Assembly (NCBI GenBank): GCA_015056915.1
Contig: SVFK01000018.1
Coordinates: 1-47,971, forward strand
Length of the DNA stretch: 47,971 nucleotides
Direction: 5' to 3'
Source: Lachnospiraceae bacterium
GTDB taxonomy: Bacteria; Bacillota; Clostridia; Lachnospirales; Lachnospiraceae
The notes beneath the pieces are model-generated. The model had not been told where the DNA came from. It saw only the letters and a program-made list of their open reading frames with translations, and made no database searches. Every line of letters begins with the position of its first letter. Position 1 is the first letter of the stretch. The position numbers were made by a program, and so were the translations under genes. Below are positions 33,701 through 41,879 of this stretch, piece by piece.

Positions 33701-34411
33701 GAGCTGTGGCAAAAGCATATTAGCAATACCACCAATGATTTTGCACTGGATGAGGAAACGAACAGTGTGCGGGTAGTGGACCAGTTCACGGCTATTGTGG
33801 GCGGAATGATTGCAGAAAAGACCATCAAGTATACCAAGAATGACAAGGTTATGGCTTTTGTCAATTTGGAGGATTTGGTGGGCAATGTGGAAATCGTGAT
33901 TTTCCCTAAGGATTATGAGCGCTATGGAAGCCTTCTGCAGGAGGATGCCAAGGTGTTTGTAAAGGGGCGTGTGTCTGTGGAGGAGGATAAGGATGGCAAG
34001 CTGATTTGCGAGCAGGTGATAGGCTTTGATGAAGCGATGCAATTACAAAATGGTCCTTTGTTCCAGAACCGATTTGGCCGTACAGGCAATCGTGCAGCTT
34101 GGGGCAATGGCTCGCAGCAGCGTAGTGCAGCGGTTAAGTCTCCCCGACCTGCGAATAAGATGCCGGAGGGAGTATGGGTACAATTCCAGACGGCGGAGGA
34201 TTATGCGCGACGTGAAAGGGAATTGCTTGAAGCAATTTCAGACTCAGACGGCAACAGTGATGTGGTAATCTTTATCAGGAATCCAAAATCCATGAAGGTA
34301 TTGCCTCCCAATCTGAGGGTTAATATGGACGAAGAATTAGAGGGCAAACTGAGCAATTTGTTCGGTAAGGAAAACGTTAAATTCCTAACGAAACCTATTG
34401 AAAACCAATAA
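30794..34411 (+). CDS. dnaE: DNA polymerase III alpha subunit (DnaE type)
   Basis: A 1205-residue replicative polymerase subunit. It begins with a PHP domain (FAHLHVHTEYSLLDG, conserved His). The catalytic palm has GRGSAAGSIVSYCL and PDIDIDFCFERR (about 400-411, with catalytic Asp). Then come the fingers and helix-hairpin-helix (IKAVGRPVIESI), and a C-terminal OB-fold (about 990-1080, FVNLEDLVGNVEIVIFP). The length and domain order are DnaE1-like. In Firmicutes PolC is usually the main replicase and DnaE extends primers; PolC is not in this window. It is followed closely by pfkA, a pairing also seen in other Firmicutes. Confidence 0.97.
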   Translation: MAFAHLHVHTEYSLLDGSNKIKEYVSRVKALGMDSAAITDHGVMYGVIDFYRAARAEGIKPILGCEVYVAPNSRFDKELTGGEDRYYHLVLLAENNTGYANLMKIVSRGFTEGYYYKPRVDMEVLNQYHEGIIALSACLAGEVQRYIVKGLVDEARKAARKYEACFGKGNYFLEMQDHGIPEQKTVNMELMKMSRELDIPLVATNDVHYTYAEDMDSHDILLCLQTGKKLSDEDRMRYEGGQYYVKSEEEMKGLFPYAWEAVENTQRIADRCNVEIEFGVTKLPKYEVPEGYDSWTYLNKLCMDGLKERYGNVDQPAGDTGLTLRERLDFELDVIRNMGYVDYFLIVWDFINYAKSNGIPVGPGRGSAAGSIVSYCLKITNIDPIRYNLLFERFLNPERVSMPDIDIDFCFERRQEVIDYVGRKYGADKVVQIVTFGTMAAKGVIRDVGRVMDLPYAFVDSIAKLVPNELNITLERALELNPEFRKLYQEDEQVHYLIDMCKRLEGLPRHTSMHAAGVVICQKSADEFVPLSRGSDGSITTQFTMTTLEELGLLKMDFLGLRTLTVIHDAVEFIEKSTGKRIDIDNIDYDDAKVLASIGTGKTDGVFQLESAGMKNFMKELRPRNLEDIIAGISLYRPGPMDFIPKYIKGKNNHGDVAYSCPQLEPILSPTYGCIVYQEQVMQIVRDLGGYTLGRSDLVRRAMSKKKQAVMEKERANFIYGNEEEQVPGCVANGISEQLAGQIYEDMMDFAKYAFNKSHAACYAVVSYQTAYLKYYYPVEFMAALLTSVIDNSKKVSEYILTCRNMGIEILPPDINEGESGFSVSGNSIRYALTAIKAVGRPVIESIVQERRDRGPFTNIKDFITRMADKDVNKRAIENFIKAGALDSLGGTRKQFMSVYVQILDHITKDKKSNLAGQISLFDIAAEEDKEDFDIKMPEVGEYNKEMLLAFEKEVLGIYVSGHPMEEYQELWQKHISNTTNDFALDEETNSVRVVDQFTAIVGGMIAEKTIKYTKNDKVMAFVNLEDLVGNVEIVIFPKDYERYGSLLQEDAKVFVKGRVSVEEDKDGKLICEQVIGFDEAMQLQNGPLFQNRFGRTGNRAAWGNGSQQRSAAVKSPRPANKMPEGVWVQFQTAEDYARRERELLEAISDSDGNSDVVIFIRNPKSMKVLPPNLRVNMDEELEGKLSNLFGKENVKFLTKPIENQ

Positions 34412-34426
34412 GAAATAGATTAAAAT
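34398..34426 (+). promoter_or_regulatory. promoter of pfkA overlapping the dnaE end
   Basis: TTGAAA at 34398-34403 and TAAAAT at 34421-34426 with a 17-base spacer. The -35 lies in the last dnaE codons. Confidence 0.5.
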
Positions 34427-34487
34427 AAGACCTTGAGGAAAATATTATGAAAAATTCCGTTCGGACTTATTTTAGGAGGTAACGGTC

Positions 34488-35462
34488 ATGGCAAAGGAAT
34501 TGAAAACAATTGGTGTTTTGACAAGTGGTGGAGACGCACCGGGTATGAATGCAGCAATCCGAGGTGTTGTGCGTACTGCTATCGCAAGAGGGCTGAAGGT
34601 AAAGGGTATCAAAAAGGGATATCAGGGTCTTTTAAATGAAGAGATTATAGATATGGAAACCAAGCATGTATCTGACATTATTCAGCGCGGAGGTACGATT
34701 TTAGGAACTGCAAGAAGTATGGAATTTAAGACTGCAGAAGGTCAGGAGAAGGGCGCTGAAATCTGCCGTAAGCATGGCATTGATGGTGTCGTTGTAATCG
34801 GTGGAGACGGTTCTTATCGTGGCGCTCAGAAATTATCCCAGTTAGGCATCAATACCATTGGTATTCCCGGAACCATTGACTTGGATATCTCATGTACAGA
34901 ATATACCATTGGATTTGATACGGCAGTAAATACTGCAATGCAGGCTATTGATAAGGTAAAGGATACCTCCTCTTCCCATGAGAGATGCAGTATCATCGAG
35001 GTAATGGGACGTAATGCGGGTTATATTGCGTTATGGTGTGGTATTGCAAACGGCGCTGAGGATATTCTGCTTCCTGAGAGATATGATTACAACGAGCAGA
35101 ATATTATTAATAATATTATCAGCAATCGTAAAAGAGGTAAGACCCATCATATTATCATTAACGCTGAGGGTATCGGACATTCCACTTCCATGGCAAGAAG
35201 AATAGAGGCTGCTACCGGTATTGAAACTCGTGCCACTATCTTAGGTTACATGCAGCGCGGCGGTTGCCCCACTGCAAGAGACCGCTATTATGCGTCAATC
35301 ATGGGCTCCTACGCAGTAGATATTCTGCTGCAAGGCAAAACCAATCGCGTAGTGGGATATCAGCATGGTGAATTCGTAGACTTTGATATTGAAGAAGCAC
35401 TTCAGATGAATAAGGGCATTGACGAATACGAATTTGAGGTTTCTAAAGTATTGGCAATATAG
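34488..35462 (+). CDS. pfkA: ATP-dependent 6-phosphofructokinase
   Basis: A 324-residue glycolytic enzyme phosphorylating fructose-6-phosphate. The N-terminal GVLTSGGDAPGMNAAIRG loop, GGDGSYRGAQ (about 104-113) and PGTIDLDISCTEYTIGFDTA are clear. Gly at both discriminator positions (GGDG and PGTID) favours ATP over pyrophosphate. The catalytic loop reads TIDLD instead of the usual TIDND; both Asp are kept and only the middle Asn is changed. TTAGGAGGT gives a strong ribosome site seven bases before the ATG. A good terminator follows. Confidence 0.95.
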   Translation: MAKELKTIGVLTSGGDAPGMNAAIRGVVRTAIARGLKVKGIKKGYQGLLNEEIIDMETKHVSDIIQRGGTILGTARSMEFKTAEGQEKGAEICRKHGIDGVVVIGGDGSYRGAQKLSQLGINTIGIPGTIDLDISCTEYTIGFDTAVNTAMQAIDKVKDTSSSHERCSIIEVMGRNAGYIALWCGIANGAEDILLPERYDYNEQNIINNIISNRKRGKTHHIIINAEGIGHSTSMARRIEAATGIETRATILGYMQRGGCPTARDRYYASIMGSYAVDILLQGKTNRVVGYQHGEFVDFDIEEALQMNKGIDEYEFEVSKVLAI

Positions 35463-35474
35463 TAAGAGGCATAG

Positions 35475-35511
35475 AGCAGCTATATCTTTGATAAGATGTG
35501 GCTGCTTTTTT
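35475..35511 (+). terminator. intrinsic terminator of pfkA
   Basis: AGCAGCTATATC pairs with GATGTGGCTGCT and is followed by TTTTT. It ends about 30 bases before the methyltransferase gene. Confidence 0.9.
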
Positions 35512-35541
35512 CGCAGATAAGCAGGGATAAAAGGTGGGCAG

Positions 35542-36348
35542 ATGATTACAAGTAGTGCAAATGCAAGAGTGAAGCAGATTATACAATGGCAGAGCAAGGC
35601 AAAGGAACGGCGAAAAGCTAAGGTGTTTCTGGCAGAGGGAATTAAAATGTTTGAGGAAGCCCCGGAGGAAAGGATTCTGGAGGTATATCTGTCTCAGGAA
35701 ATGGAAGCTAAAATTAAAGGTACATTTAATGAAGGTCATGAAATAAAGGAAAAATTAAAAAGAACCGGATATGAAGTGGTGGCTTCCGAGTTGTTTGTCA
35801 AAATGTCAGATACACAGACCCCACAAGGGATTCTTACGGTGTTGAAGCAACCGGAATATGAGCTGGAGGAAATGTTGTCTTGTGAGAACCCATTGCTCGT
35901 GGTGTTGGAGAATCTTCAGGACCCCGGCAATCTGGGAACCATCCTGCGAACCGGCGAAGGGGCGGGAATAACAGGTGTTATTATGAGTAATAATACTGTA
36001 GACATCTTTAATCCCAAAACAATTCGTGCTACAATGGGGTCAATATACAGAGTGCCATTTCTATATGTAGAAGATTTGAAGGCAACTCTGCAGAAATTAC
36101 AGGAACATGGTATACATACTTATGCGGCACATCTGGAGGGCGAGCAATACTATGATGGTGTTTCCTTCTGCGAGCCCACCGCCTTTATAATAGGAAATGA
36201 AGGAAATGGTTTGACGAGGGACATAGCCGATAAAGCGGATAGTTATTTGAAGATTCCTATGGAGGGACAGGTGGAATCCCTGAATGCAGCAGTGGCAACA
36301 GCGCTTTTGATGTATGAAGCGCACCGGCAGAGAAATATAGGGAAATAA
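35542..36348 (+). CDS. SpoU/TrmH-family RNA 2'-O-methyltransferase
   Basis: A 268-residue RNA methyltransferase. An N-terminal substrate-binding domain (about 1-95, VKQIIQWQSKAKERRKAKVF) precedes the SPOUT knot (about 110-265). The knot shows the three SpoU motifs: LENLQDPGNLGTILRTGEGAG, FIIGNEGNGLTRDIAD and MEGQVESLNAAVATALLMYE. It uses SAM to methylate ribose in rRNA or tRNA; the site is not deducible. AGGTGGG lies a few bases before the ATG. A separate transcript from pfkA is likely because of the terminator between them. Confidence 0.92.
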   Translation: MITSSANARVKQIIQWQSKAKERRKAKVFLAEGIKMFEEAPEERILEVYLSQEMEAKIKGTFNEGHEIKEKLKRTGYEVVASELFVKMSDTQTPQGILTVLKQPEYELEEMLSCENPLLVVLENLQDPGNLGTILRTGEGAGITGVIMSNNTVDIFNPKTIRATMGSIYRVPFLYVEDLKATLQKLQEHGIHTYAAHLEGEQYYDGVSFCEPTAFIIGNEGNGLTRDIADKADSYLKIPMEGQVESLNAAVATALLMYEAHRQRNIGK

Positions 36349-36407
36349 TCATTCTTTGATTACAAGAATTGGTATTAACAGGATTAATATAGGATTAGCA
36401 ATCAATG

Positions 36408-36455
36408 CAGAATTAACACAATACAGAATTAATACAATATAGAATGAACATAAGA
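36408..36455 (+). repeat. degenerate 16-bp tandem repeat before proC
   Basis: CAGAATTAACACAATA and CAGAATTAATACAATA are followed by a decayed third unit TAGAATGAACATAAGA. Less exact copies of the same theme extend left to about 36375. Confidence 0.65.
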
Positions 36456-36470
36456 AGGGAAGGATATAAT

Positions 36471-37268
36471 ATGAAGATTGGATTTATTGGATTAGGAAAT
36501 ATGGCAACTGCAATGATAGGCGGTATGCTGCAGAAGAAAATGGTAGAGCCCCAGAATGTGATAGGTGCGGATGCTCTTGCTGATGCAAGAGATAAAATTA
36601 AGTCTAAATTTAATATTTTAATTGCTGAAAATAATGCAGAGGTGGCAAGAGAGGCAGATGTTTTATTTCTTGCGGTGAAGCCTATTTTTCTGCCGCAGGT
36701 AATTGCGGATATTAAGGAGGTAATTAACTCTCAGACTTTAGTTGTAAGTATTGCGGCAGGACGTAATTTGCAATTTTACCAAAATGAATTTGGCAGGGAG
36801 GATCTGAAAATTATTCGCTGCATGCCTAATACACCGGCATTGGTGTTGGAGGGCTGTACCGGTGTGTGCTCCAATGACAACGTGACTGCAGAGGAAATGG
36901 AACAGGTTCTTGCGTTGCTTCGCTCCTTCGGTGTGGCAAGTGTGGTGCCTGAGCGACTCATGGATGTGGTTGTGGGTGTCAGCGGCAGCTCTCCCGCATA
37001 TGTTTTTATGTTTATAGAAGCAATGGCAGATGAAGCTGTGGCGGAAGGCATGCCCAGAAAGCAGGCTTATGAATTTGCGGCACAGGCTGTGCTTGGAAGC
37101 GCGAAAATGGTGCTGGAGACAGGCATGCATCCCGGAGAATTGAAGGATATGGTCTGCTCGCCGGGCGGAACGACGATACAGGCGGTAAAGGTTTTGGAAG
37201 AAACCGGATTACGTGCAGCGGTAATGGATGCCATGGAAGCATGTATCGAAAAGTCCAGAAATATGTAA
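36471..37268 (+). CDS. proC: pyrroline-5-carboxylate reductase
   Basis: A 265-residue NAD(P)H enzyme for the last step of proline synthesis. Rossmann motif GFIGLGNMATAMIGG at the start, RCMPNTPALV in the middle, and the family signature near the C-terminus in the segment MHPGELKDMVCSPGGTTI. The ATG at 36471 has AGGGAAGGA just upstream; the ATG at 36444 is before this site and adds nine residues. It is not next to other proline genes here. Confidence 0.95.
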   Translation: MKIGFIGLGNMATAMIGGMLQKKMVEPQNVIGADALADARDKIKSKFNILIAENNAEVAREADVLFLAVKPIFLPQVIADIKEVINSQTLVVSIAAGRNLQFYQNEFGREDLKIIRCMPNTPALVLEGCTGVCSNDNVTAEEMEQVLALLRSFGVASVVPERLMDVVVGVSGSSPAYVFMFIEAMADEAVAEGMPRKQAYEFAAQAVLGSAKMVLETGMHPGELKDMVCSPGGTTIQAVKVLEETGLRAAVMDAMEACIEKSRNM

Positions 37269-37280
37269 AAATTTGAAAGC

Positions 37281-37309
37281 TTGACAAAAATATTTCCTTC
37301 TGCTATGAT
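37281..37309 (+). promoter_or_regulatory. sigma-A promoter of the SleB-type hydrolase gene
   Basis: Consensus TTGACA at 37281-37286 and TATGAT at 37304-37309 with exactly 17 bases between. The leader to the ATG is about 90 bases. Confidence 0.75.
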
Positions 37310-37403
37310 ACTCTGCGTAACAAATTTAACAAAATCGTAATATTTTAGTTAAAAAGGAGACATAATACTTTTTGACGATTCAAATTTGTTGGAGGTAAAG
37401 ACA

Positions 37404-38483
37404 ATGGCAAAAAGCAGAAGGCTGCTTGTGGCGTTTGCCGGATTCGCTATGTGCGTATCCATGGCATTGCAAACAGGCATGACCGCTCAAGCTGGCAGCA
37501 CAAAGAATTACCTGGATGTTTTGAATGGTGGCGTGGCATCTGTACTGGATCCCAGTTCAGTCTACTCATCAGAGATGTTAAACGCTACAATAAGTGAAAT
37601 GGATTTGGCAGCTATTGCTGAAGAAGAGGAGCAGTCTAAACTGGTAATGGCAAATGTTAGAGATGCTCTGAATGTGCGAAGTGACGCCAGCGAGGAGGCC
37701 GATAAGGTCGGAAAATTATACAAGGATTGTGGTGGAACCATTATCGAGAGAAAAGATGGTTGGACCAAGCTGCAGTCCGGTAATATGATTGGTTGGGCAA
37801 AGGATGAATATCTTTTGTTTGACGAGGAAGCCGAGGCATTGGCAAATGATGTAGGTAAAATGATTGCCACAGTTGAGGCAGAAGCCCTGCACGCACGCGT
37901 GGAAGGCGGTGAGGAAGCAGAGAGCTATGGCTTGCTTCCCAAGGGAGAAATCCTTGAAGTTATCAGCGACAGTGAGGAAGACTGGATATGCATTGATTTT
38001 GAGGGAAAGGATGCCTATGTGTCTGCAGAGTATGTAAGCTTGAATTTCCAGATTGATGCCGGTGAGACACTGGAGGAGATTAAGGCCAGAGAAGCAGCAG
38101 AGCGTGAGGCAAAACGTCACGTGAATTACGGAGAGTACACTACGGATGCCGATACAACCTTGTTGCTTGCAGCATTGATTCAATGCGAGGCAGGCGGAGA
38201 GTCCTATGAAGGTCAGGTCGCAGTGGGTGCGGTAGTAATGAACCGCGTAAGAAGTGCGGCATATCCGAACAGTATCCACGGTGTTATCTATGCTTCCGGA
38301 CAGTTTACACCTGCTATGAGCGGTAAGCTGAACAGAGTATATGAATCCGGTAAAATATATGATAGCTGTATTAAAGCAGCGCAGGAAGCACTTTCCGGTG
38401 TATCCAACGTAGGCGATATGACCCACTTCCGCCGTAATAACGGAAGAGAGGGTCTTGTAATAGGTAATCATGTATTCTATTAA
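37404..38483 (+). CDS. secreted cell-wall hydrolase, SH3 domains plus SleB-type catalytic domain
   Basis: A 359-residue secreted enzyme. The ATG at 37404 follows GGAGG; an earlier in-frame ATG at 37386 is upstream of it. The signal peptide ends near AQA-G (residue 30). Two bacterial SH3 modules follow (about 83-140 and 150-215, the first with NVRDALNVRSDASEEADKVG). The C-terminus is a Hydrolase_2/SleB domain (about 245-359) with the catalytic Glu in ALIQCEAGGESYEGQ and the conserved AVVMNRV and FTPAMSG. SleB is a lytic transglycosylase of spore cortex, but similar domains occur in vegetative wall enzymes, so a germination role is not proven. A strong terminator follows. Confidence 0.93.
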   Translation: MAKSRRLLVAFAGFAMCVSMALQTGMTAQAGSTKNYLDVLNGGVASVLDPSSVYSSEMLNATISEMDLAAIAEEEEQSKLVMANVRDALNVRSDASEEADKVGKLYKDCGGTIIERKDGWTKLQSGNMIGWAKDEYLLFDEEAEALANDVGKMIATVEAEALHARVEGGEEAESYGLLPKGEILEVISDSEEDWICIDFEGKDAYVSAEYVSLNFQIDAGETLEEIKAREAAEREAKRHVNYGEYTTDADTTLLLAALIQCEAGGESYEGQVAVGAVVMNRVRSAAYPNSIHGVIYASGQFTPAMSGKLNRVYESGKIYDSCIKAAQEALSGVSNVGDMTHFRRNNGREGLVIGNHVFY

Positions 38484-38508
38484 AATAAAATGTAAAGTGT
38501 GCAAAGAG

Positions 38509-38537
38509 CAGCATCGCCTTATGGCGGTGCTGTTTTT
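38509..38537 (+). terminator. intrinsic terminator of the SleB-type gene
   Basis: CAGCATCGCC-TTAT-GGCGGTGCTG followed by TTTTT. Confidence 0.93.
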
Positions 38538-38689
38538 GCACGATAAGAGATTGTAACGTGTGTGAAAAGGCATTGCCCAATGGTATCTTTTGTAGTAAAC
38601 TAAACATACAATCAAACAGCACAAATAAAACCAAAACTGAGGGGCAACAATATTGCTAGTGAAAGGTGAAAAAGTAAGGGAGTGAGAAT

Positions 38690-39145
38690 ATGGGTGATAT
38701 GATGATTTTGTGGTTGGTTGTATTAATTATTTCTATAGTGATTGAGGCAGCTACGATGGGACTTACCTCCATATGGTTTGCAGGAGGAGCGTTGGTGGCG
38801 CTGGGTGCAGCAGCTTTCCGACTGCCGATAGCAGTACAGGTTATTTTATTCTTTGCGGTATCTTTACTGCTTTTGATTTTTACACGTCCCGTGGCAGTGA
38901 AGTATTTCAACAAGGACCGTATCAAGACTAATGCAGAAAGTATAGTAGGACGTCAGGCAATCGTAGTCAGTGAGATTGATAATCTGCAGGGCATTGGTCA
39001 GGTGACTGTAAGTGGTCAGGAATGGAGCGCAAGAAGTATTGATGATGATGTGAAGCTGTCTGTGGGAACCGTAGTAAATGTGGTGGCAATCAACGGTGTG
39101 AAGCTGATGGTGAAGCCTGACCCGCAGATGGAAAAGGTAAAATAA
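38690..39145 (+). CDS. NfeD-family membrane protein
   Basis: A 151-residue protein with hydrophobic helices at about 5-25, 27-45 and 48-66, followed by a C-terminal OB-fold (about 80-145, ending in VVAINGVKLMVKP). This is the short NfeD form that partners SPFH proteins. The SPFH gene follows 77 bases later, the usual arrangement, and the pair probably organises membrane microdomains or protein quality control. AAGGGAG lies a few bases before the ATG. No protease domain is fused. Confidence 0.9.
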   Translation: MGDMMILWLVVLIISIVIEAATMGLTSIWFAGGALVALGAAAFRLPIAVQVILFFAVSLLLLIFTRPVAVKYFNKDRIKTNAESIVGRQAIVVSEIDNLQGIGQVTVSGQEWSARSIDDDVKLSVGTVVNVVAINGVKLMVKPDPQMEKVK

Positions 39146-39222
39146 AGCAACCTGCAACATAGAACAAGCAAAGTAAATTAAGTGAGGTGCTACACTTAAA
39201 AGTGCACAGAAGGGAGTATTAT

Positions 39223-40143
39223 ATGCCATTTTTAATTATTGGAATTGTTATTGTATTATGGATTCTTGTATCCTGTATCAAAATTGTACCTCAGGCGCAG
39301 GCTTATGTAATGGAGCGTCTCGGAGCTTATCAGAGTACCTGGTCGGTAGGCTTTCATGTAAAGCTGCCTTTCCTTGATAAGGTGGCAAGAAAAGTTAACC
39401 TGAAGGAGCAGGTAGCGGATTTCCCGCCTCAGCCTGTTATTACCAAGGATAACGTTACCATGAGAATTGATACCGTAGTATTTTACCAGATTACAGATCC
39501 TAAGCTGTTTACCTACGGTGTTGAGAATCCTATGATGGCGATTGAGAATCTGACAGCCACCACACTTCGTAACATCATTGGTGATTTGGAGTTAGACCAG
39601 ACACTGACCAGCCGTGAGACCATTAACACCAAGATGAGAGCTGCTCTTGATATTGCAACCGACCCTTGGGGTATTAAGGTAAACCGTGTAGAGTTGAAGA
39701 ATATTATTCCTCCTGCAGAGATTCAGAATGCGATGGAGAAGCAGATGAAGGCAGAGCGTGAGAGACGTGAAGCGGTAACTCGTGCAGAAGGTGAGAAGAA
39801 GGCTAAGATTCTGGAGGCAGAAGGTGCTAAGGAATCCGCAATCTTACGCGCAGAGGCTGATAAACAGGCAGCCATCCTCCGAGCAGAAGCAGAGAAGGAA
39901 AAGATGATTCGCGAGGCAGAAGGTGAGGCAGAAGCGATTCTAAAGGTACAGCAGGCAAACGCAGACGGTATCCGTATGCTGAAGGAAGCCGGCGCAGATG
40001 AGGCGGTATTGAAGATGAAGAGTCTGGAAGCCTTCGAGAAGGTTGCTGACGGTCAGGCTACTACCATTTTACTTCCTGCAGAGCTCCAGGGCATTGCCAG
40101 TATCGGAGCAGCACTTAAGGAAGGCAGCAGCGTAGCAAAATAA
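39223..40143 (+). CDS. SPFH/band 7 protein (stomatin/QmcA-like)
   Basis: A 306-residue protein. The ATG at 39223 has AGAAGGGAG seven bases upstream; the in-frame GTG at 39187 is rejected. A single N-terminal helix (about 2-19) is followed by the SPFH domain (about 20-185, with QAYVMERLGAYQSTWSVGFH and MRIDTVVFYQITDP) and an Ala/Glu-rich coiled coil (about 185-260). Such proteins form large ring assemblies at the membrane. The NfeD gene upstream is the known partner. A palindromic terminator follows. Confidence 0.93.
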   Translation: MPFLIIGIVIVLWILVSCIKIVPQAQAYVMERLGAYQSTWSVGFHVKLPFLDKVARKVNLKEQVADFPPQPVITKDNVTMRIDTVVFYQITDPKLFTYGVENPMMAIENLTATTLRNIIGDLELDQTLTSRETINTKMRAALDIATDPWGIKVNRVELKNIIPPAEIQNAMEKQMKAERERREAVTRAEGEKKAKILEAEGAKESAILRAEADKQAAILRAEAEKEKMIREAEGEAEAILKVQQANADGIRMLKEAGADEAVLKMKSLEAFEKVADGQATTILLPAELQGIASIGAALKEGSSVAK

Positions 40144-40169
40144 ATTTTAAAATATTCCTATCAATAAAA

Positions 40170-40193
40170 GGACCGTCCATGGACGGTCCTTTT
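40170..40193 (+). terminator. terminator of the NfeD-SPFH unit
   Basis: GGACCGTCC and GGACGGTCC form a fully complementary 20-base palindrome, flanked by AAAA and TTTT. Confidence 0.85.
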
Positions 40194-40202
40194 CGTGTCG
40201 TT

Positions 40203-40777
40203 GGTAAGGAGAGTAAGGGTTCCATAGCCTAGGGGCAGCGGTCGCCGGAATAAAATACGTTGTAACAAATGTGAGCGTTTCTCATATGCGCCTTTGGAAT
40301 CGGGTTCGTGTCTTTTCACCTGAACACGCTCCCCGCGATTTGTCCGCTTCGGGAGTATAGGGATATGTTGCGAAACAAATGATGGAATTTCTAAATGTGC
40401 TTACTTTGGAATTTTCGATTGTTCGTGCTTTTTATGAGCTGGGACAAAAATAGAGACATGTGCGCGGTGGGGGGAAAGACGAGTAAAAAATCTCGCTTTC
40501 CGCCCACCGCGTACATGTCTCTATTTTTGTTCAAGACCATAAAAACACGAACCCTATTCCAAAGTTACGCACATAAGAAATTCTTACATTTGGTTTCGGA
40601 CAACATATCCCTATACTCCCGGAGCGAACCAATCTGCGGCAGGAGTGTGTTCTGTTGAAAAGACATGGACAATAAGGGGTTCCAAAGGCGCATATGGCAG
40701 AAACACCACATTTGATACTCCGTATTTTGTTCCGGCGACCGCTGTCCCTAGGCCATGGAACCCTTGCTCTCCTTACC
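40203..40777. repeat. giant imperfect palindrome, copy 2
   Basis: The ends GGTAAGGAGAG and CTCTCCTTACC are exact inverse complements, and the two arms (about 280 bases each) pair along nearly their full length with scattered mismatches. The centre is near 40490 (GAGTAAAAAATCTC). Both arms contain GCGGTCGCCGG, ATATGCGCCTTTGGAA, GGGAGTATAGGGATATGTTG and, next to the tip, CAAAAATAG. The left arm is nearly identical to the right arm of copy 1 read on the other strand, so the two copies are inverted relative to each other. The tip stem differs from that of copy 1 but is still paired. It lies between a terminator and argF. Open frames inside it are by-products of the palindrome. Confidence 0.92.
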
Positions 40778-40886
40778 ACACTCCTAATTTTTAAGTTGAA
40801 AAGTGCTTGGAAATGCAGTATATTTAAGAGTATCACAAAAAAGCGATGCTAGTGCAGGCTGAATTGCAAATACAGGAGGCATATTT

Positions 40887-41873
40887 ATGAATTTAAAGGG
40901 ACGCGATTTTTTGAAGTTGTTGGATTTTACTCCGGAGGAGATTACCTATCTGCTTGATCTGGCAGCAGAATTGAAGGATAAGAAGAAAAAGGGGATCCTT
41001 GTGGATGACATGCACAGGGGTAAGAATATTGCCTTGATTTTTGAGAAAACCAGTACGCGTACCAGATGCTCCTTTGAGGTGGCTGCTCACGATTTGGGAA
41101 TGGGTACTACATATCTTGAACCGGACAGCTCTCAGATTGGCAAAAAGGAAAGTACTGCAGATACGGCGAGAGTTTTGTCCAGTATGTTTGAGGGAATTCA
41201 ATACCGTGGCTTTGACCAGAGTATCGTGGAGGAGCTGGCAAAGTATTCCAAGGTGCCGGTGTGGAACGGACTTACCAATGAATTTCATCCCACCCAGATG
41301 CTGGCAGACCTGCTTACTATCAGAGAACATTTCGGATACCTTAAGGGTATCAAATTAGCATATATGGGAGATGCCCGTTACAATATGGGCAATTCCTATA
41401 TGGTAACCTGTGCAAAGATGGGTATGCATTTTGTGGCATGTACCACGCCCAAATATTTCCCCGATGCAGCTCTGGTGGAAGAGTGTAAGGCCATTGCGGC
41501 ACAGACAGGAGGAAGTATTACCTTAACAGAGGATGCTATGGCAGGTACCAAGGGCGCACATGTAGTATGTACGGATGTATGGGTTTCCATGGGCGAGCCG
41601 GATGAAATCTGGGCAGAGCGCATTAGAGAGCTGTCACCTTATCAGGTGAATAAAGCGATTATGGATAATGCCGGCGAGCAGGCCATCTTTATGCATTGTC
41701 TCCCTGCATTCCATGATTTGAAGACCAAGGTGGGCGCAGAGATTGGTGAGCGTTTTGGTATTACAGAGATGGAGGTTACGGACGAGGTATTTGAGTCACC
41801 TAAGTCCCTTGTATTTGAAGAAGCAGAGAATCGTATGCATACCATCAAAGCAGTGATGGCTGCTACGCTGTAA
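40887..41873 (+). CDS. argF: ornithine carbamoyltransferase
   Basis: A 328-residue enzyme joining carbamoyl phosphate and ornithine to citrulline. The carbamoyl-phosphate loop is in [12 protein letters not shown] (about 53-64), ornithine binding in [11 protein letters not shown], and the catalytic HCLPAFHD near residue 270. Either biosynthetic ArgF or catabolic ArcB is possible; the absence of arcA or arcC nearby favours arginine synthesis. ACAGGAGG precedes the ATG. It opens the co-directional run to lysS; birA starts six bases after its stop. Confidence 0.95.
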   Translation: MNLKGRDFLKLLDFTPEEITYLLDLAAELKDKKKKGILVDDMHRGKNIALIFEKTSTRTRCSFEVAAHDLGMGTTYLEPDSSQIGKKESTADTARVLSSMFEGIQYRGFDQSIVEELAKYSKVPVWNGLTNEFHPTQMLADLLTIREHFGYLKGIKLAYMGDARYNMGNSYMVTCAKMGMHFVACTTPKYFPDAALVEECKAIAAQTGGSITLTEDAMAGTKGAHVVCTDVWVSMGEPDEIWAERIRELSPYQVNKAIMDNAGEQAIFMHCLPAFHDLKTKVGAEIGERFGITEMEVTDEVFESPKSLVFEEAENRMHTIKAVMAATL

Positions 41874-41879
41874 AGTGAC

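Noticed and set aside
40395..40836. Open frames on both strands inside copy 2 of the palindrome
   Set aside because: They span palindrome arms, have no ribosome site and share no recognisable protein; the paired structure explains the sequence.
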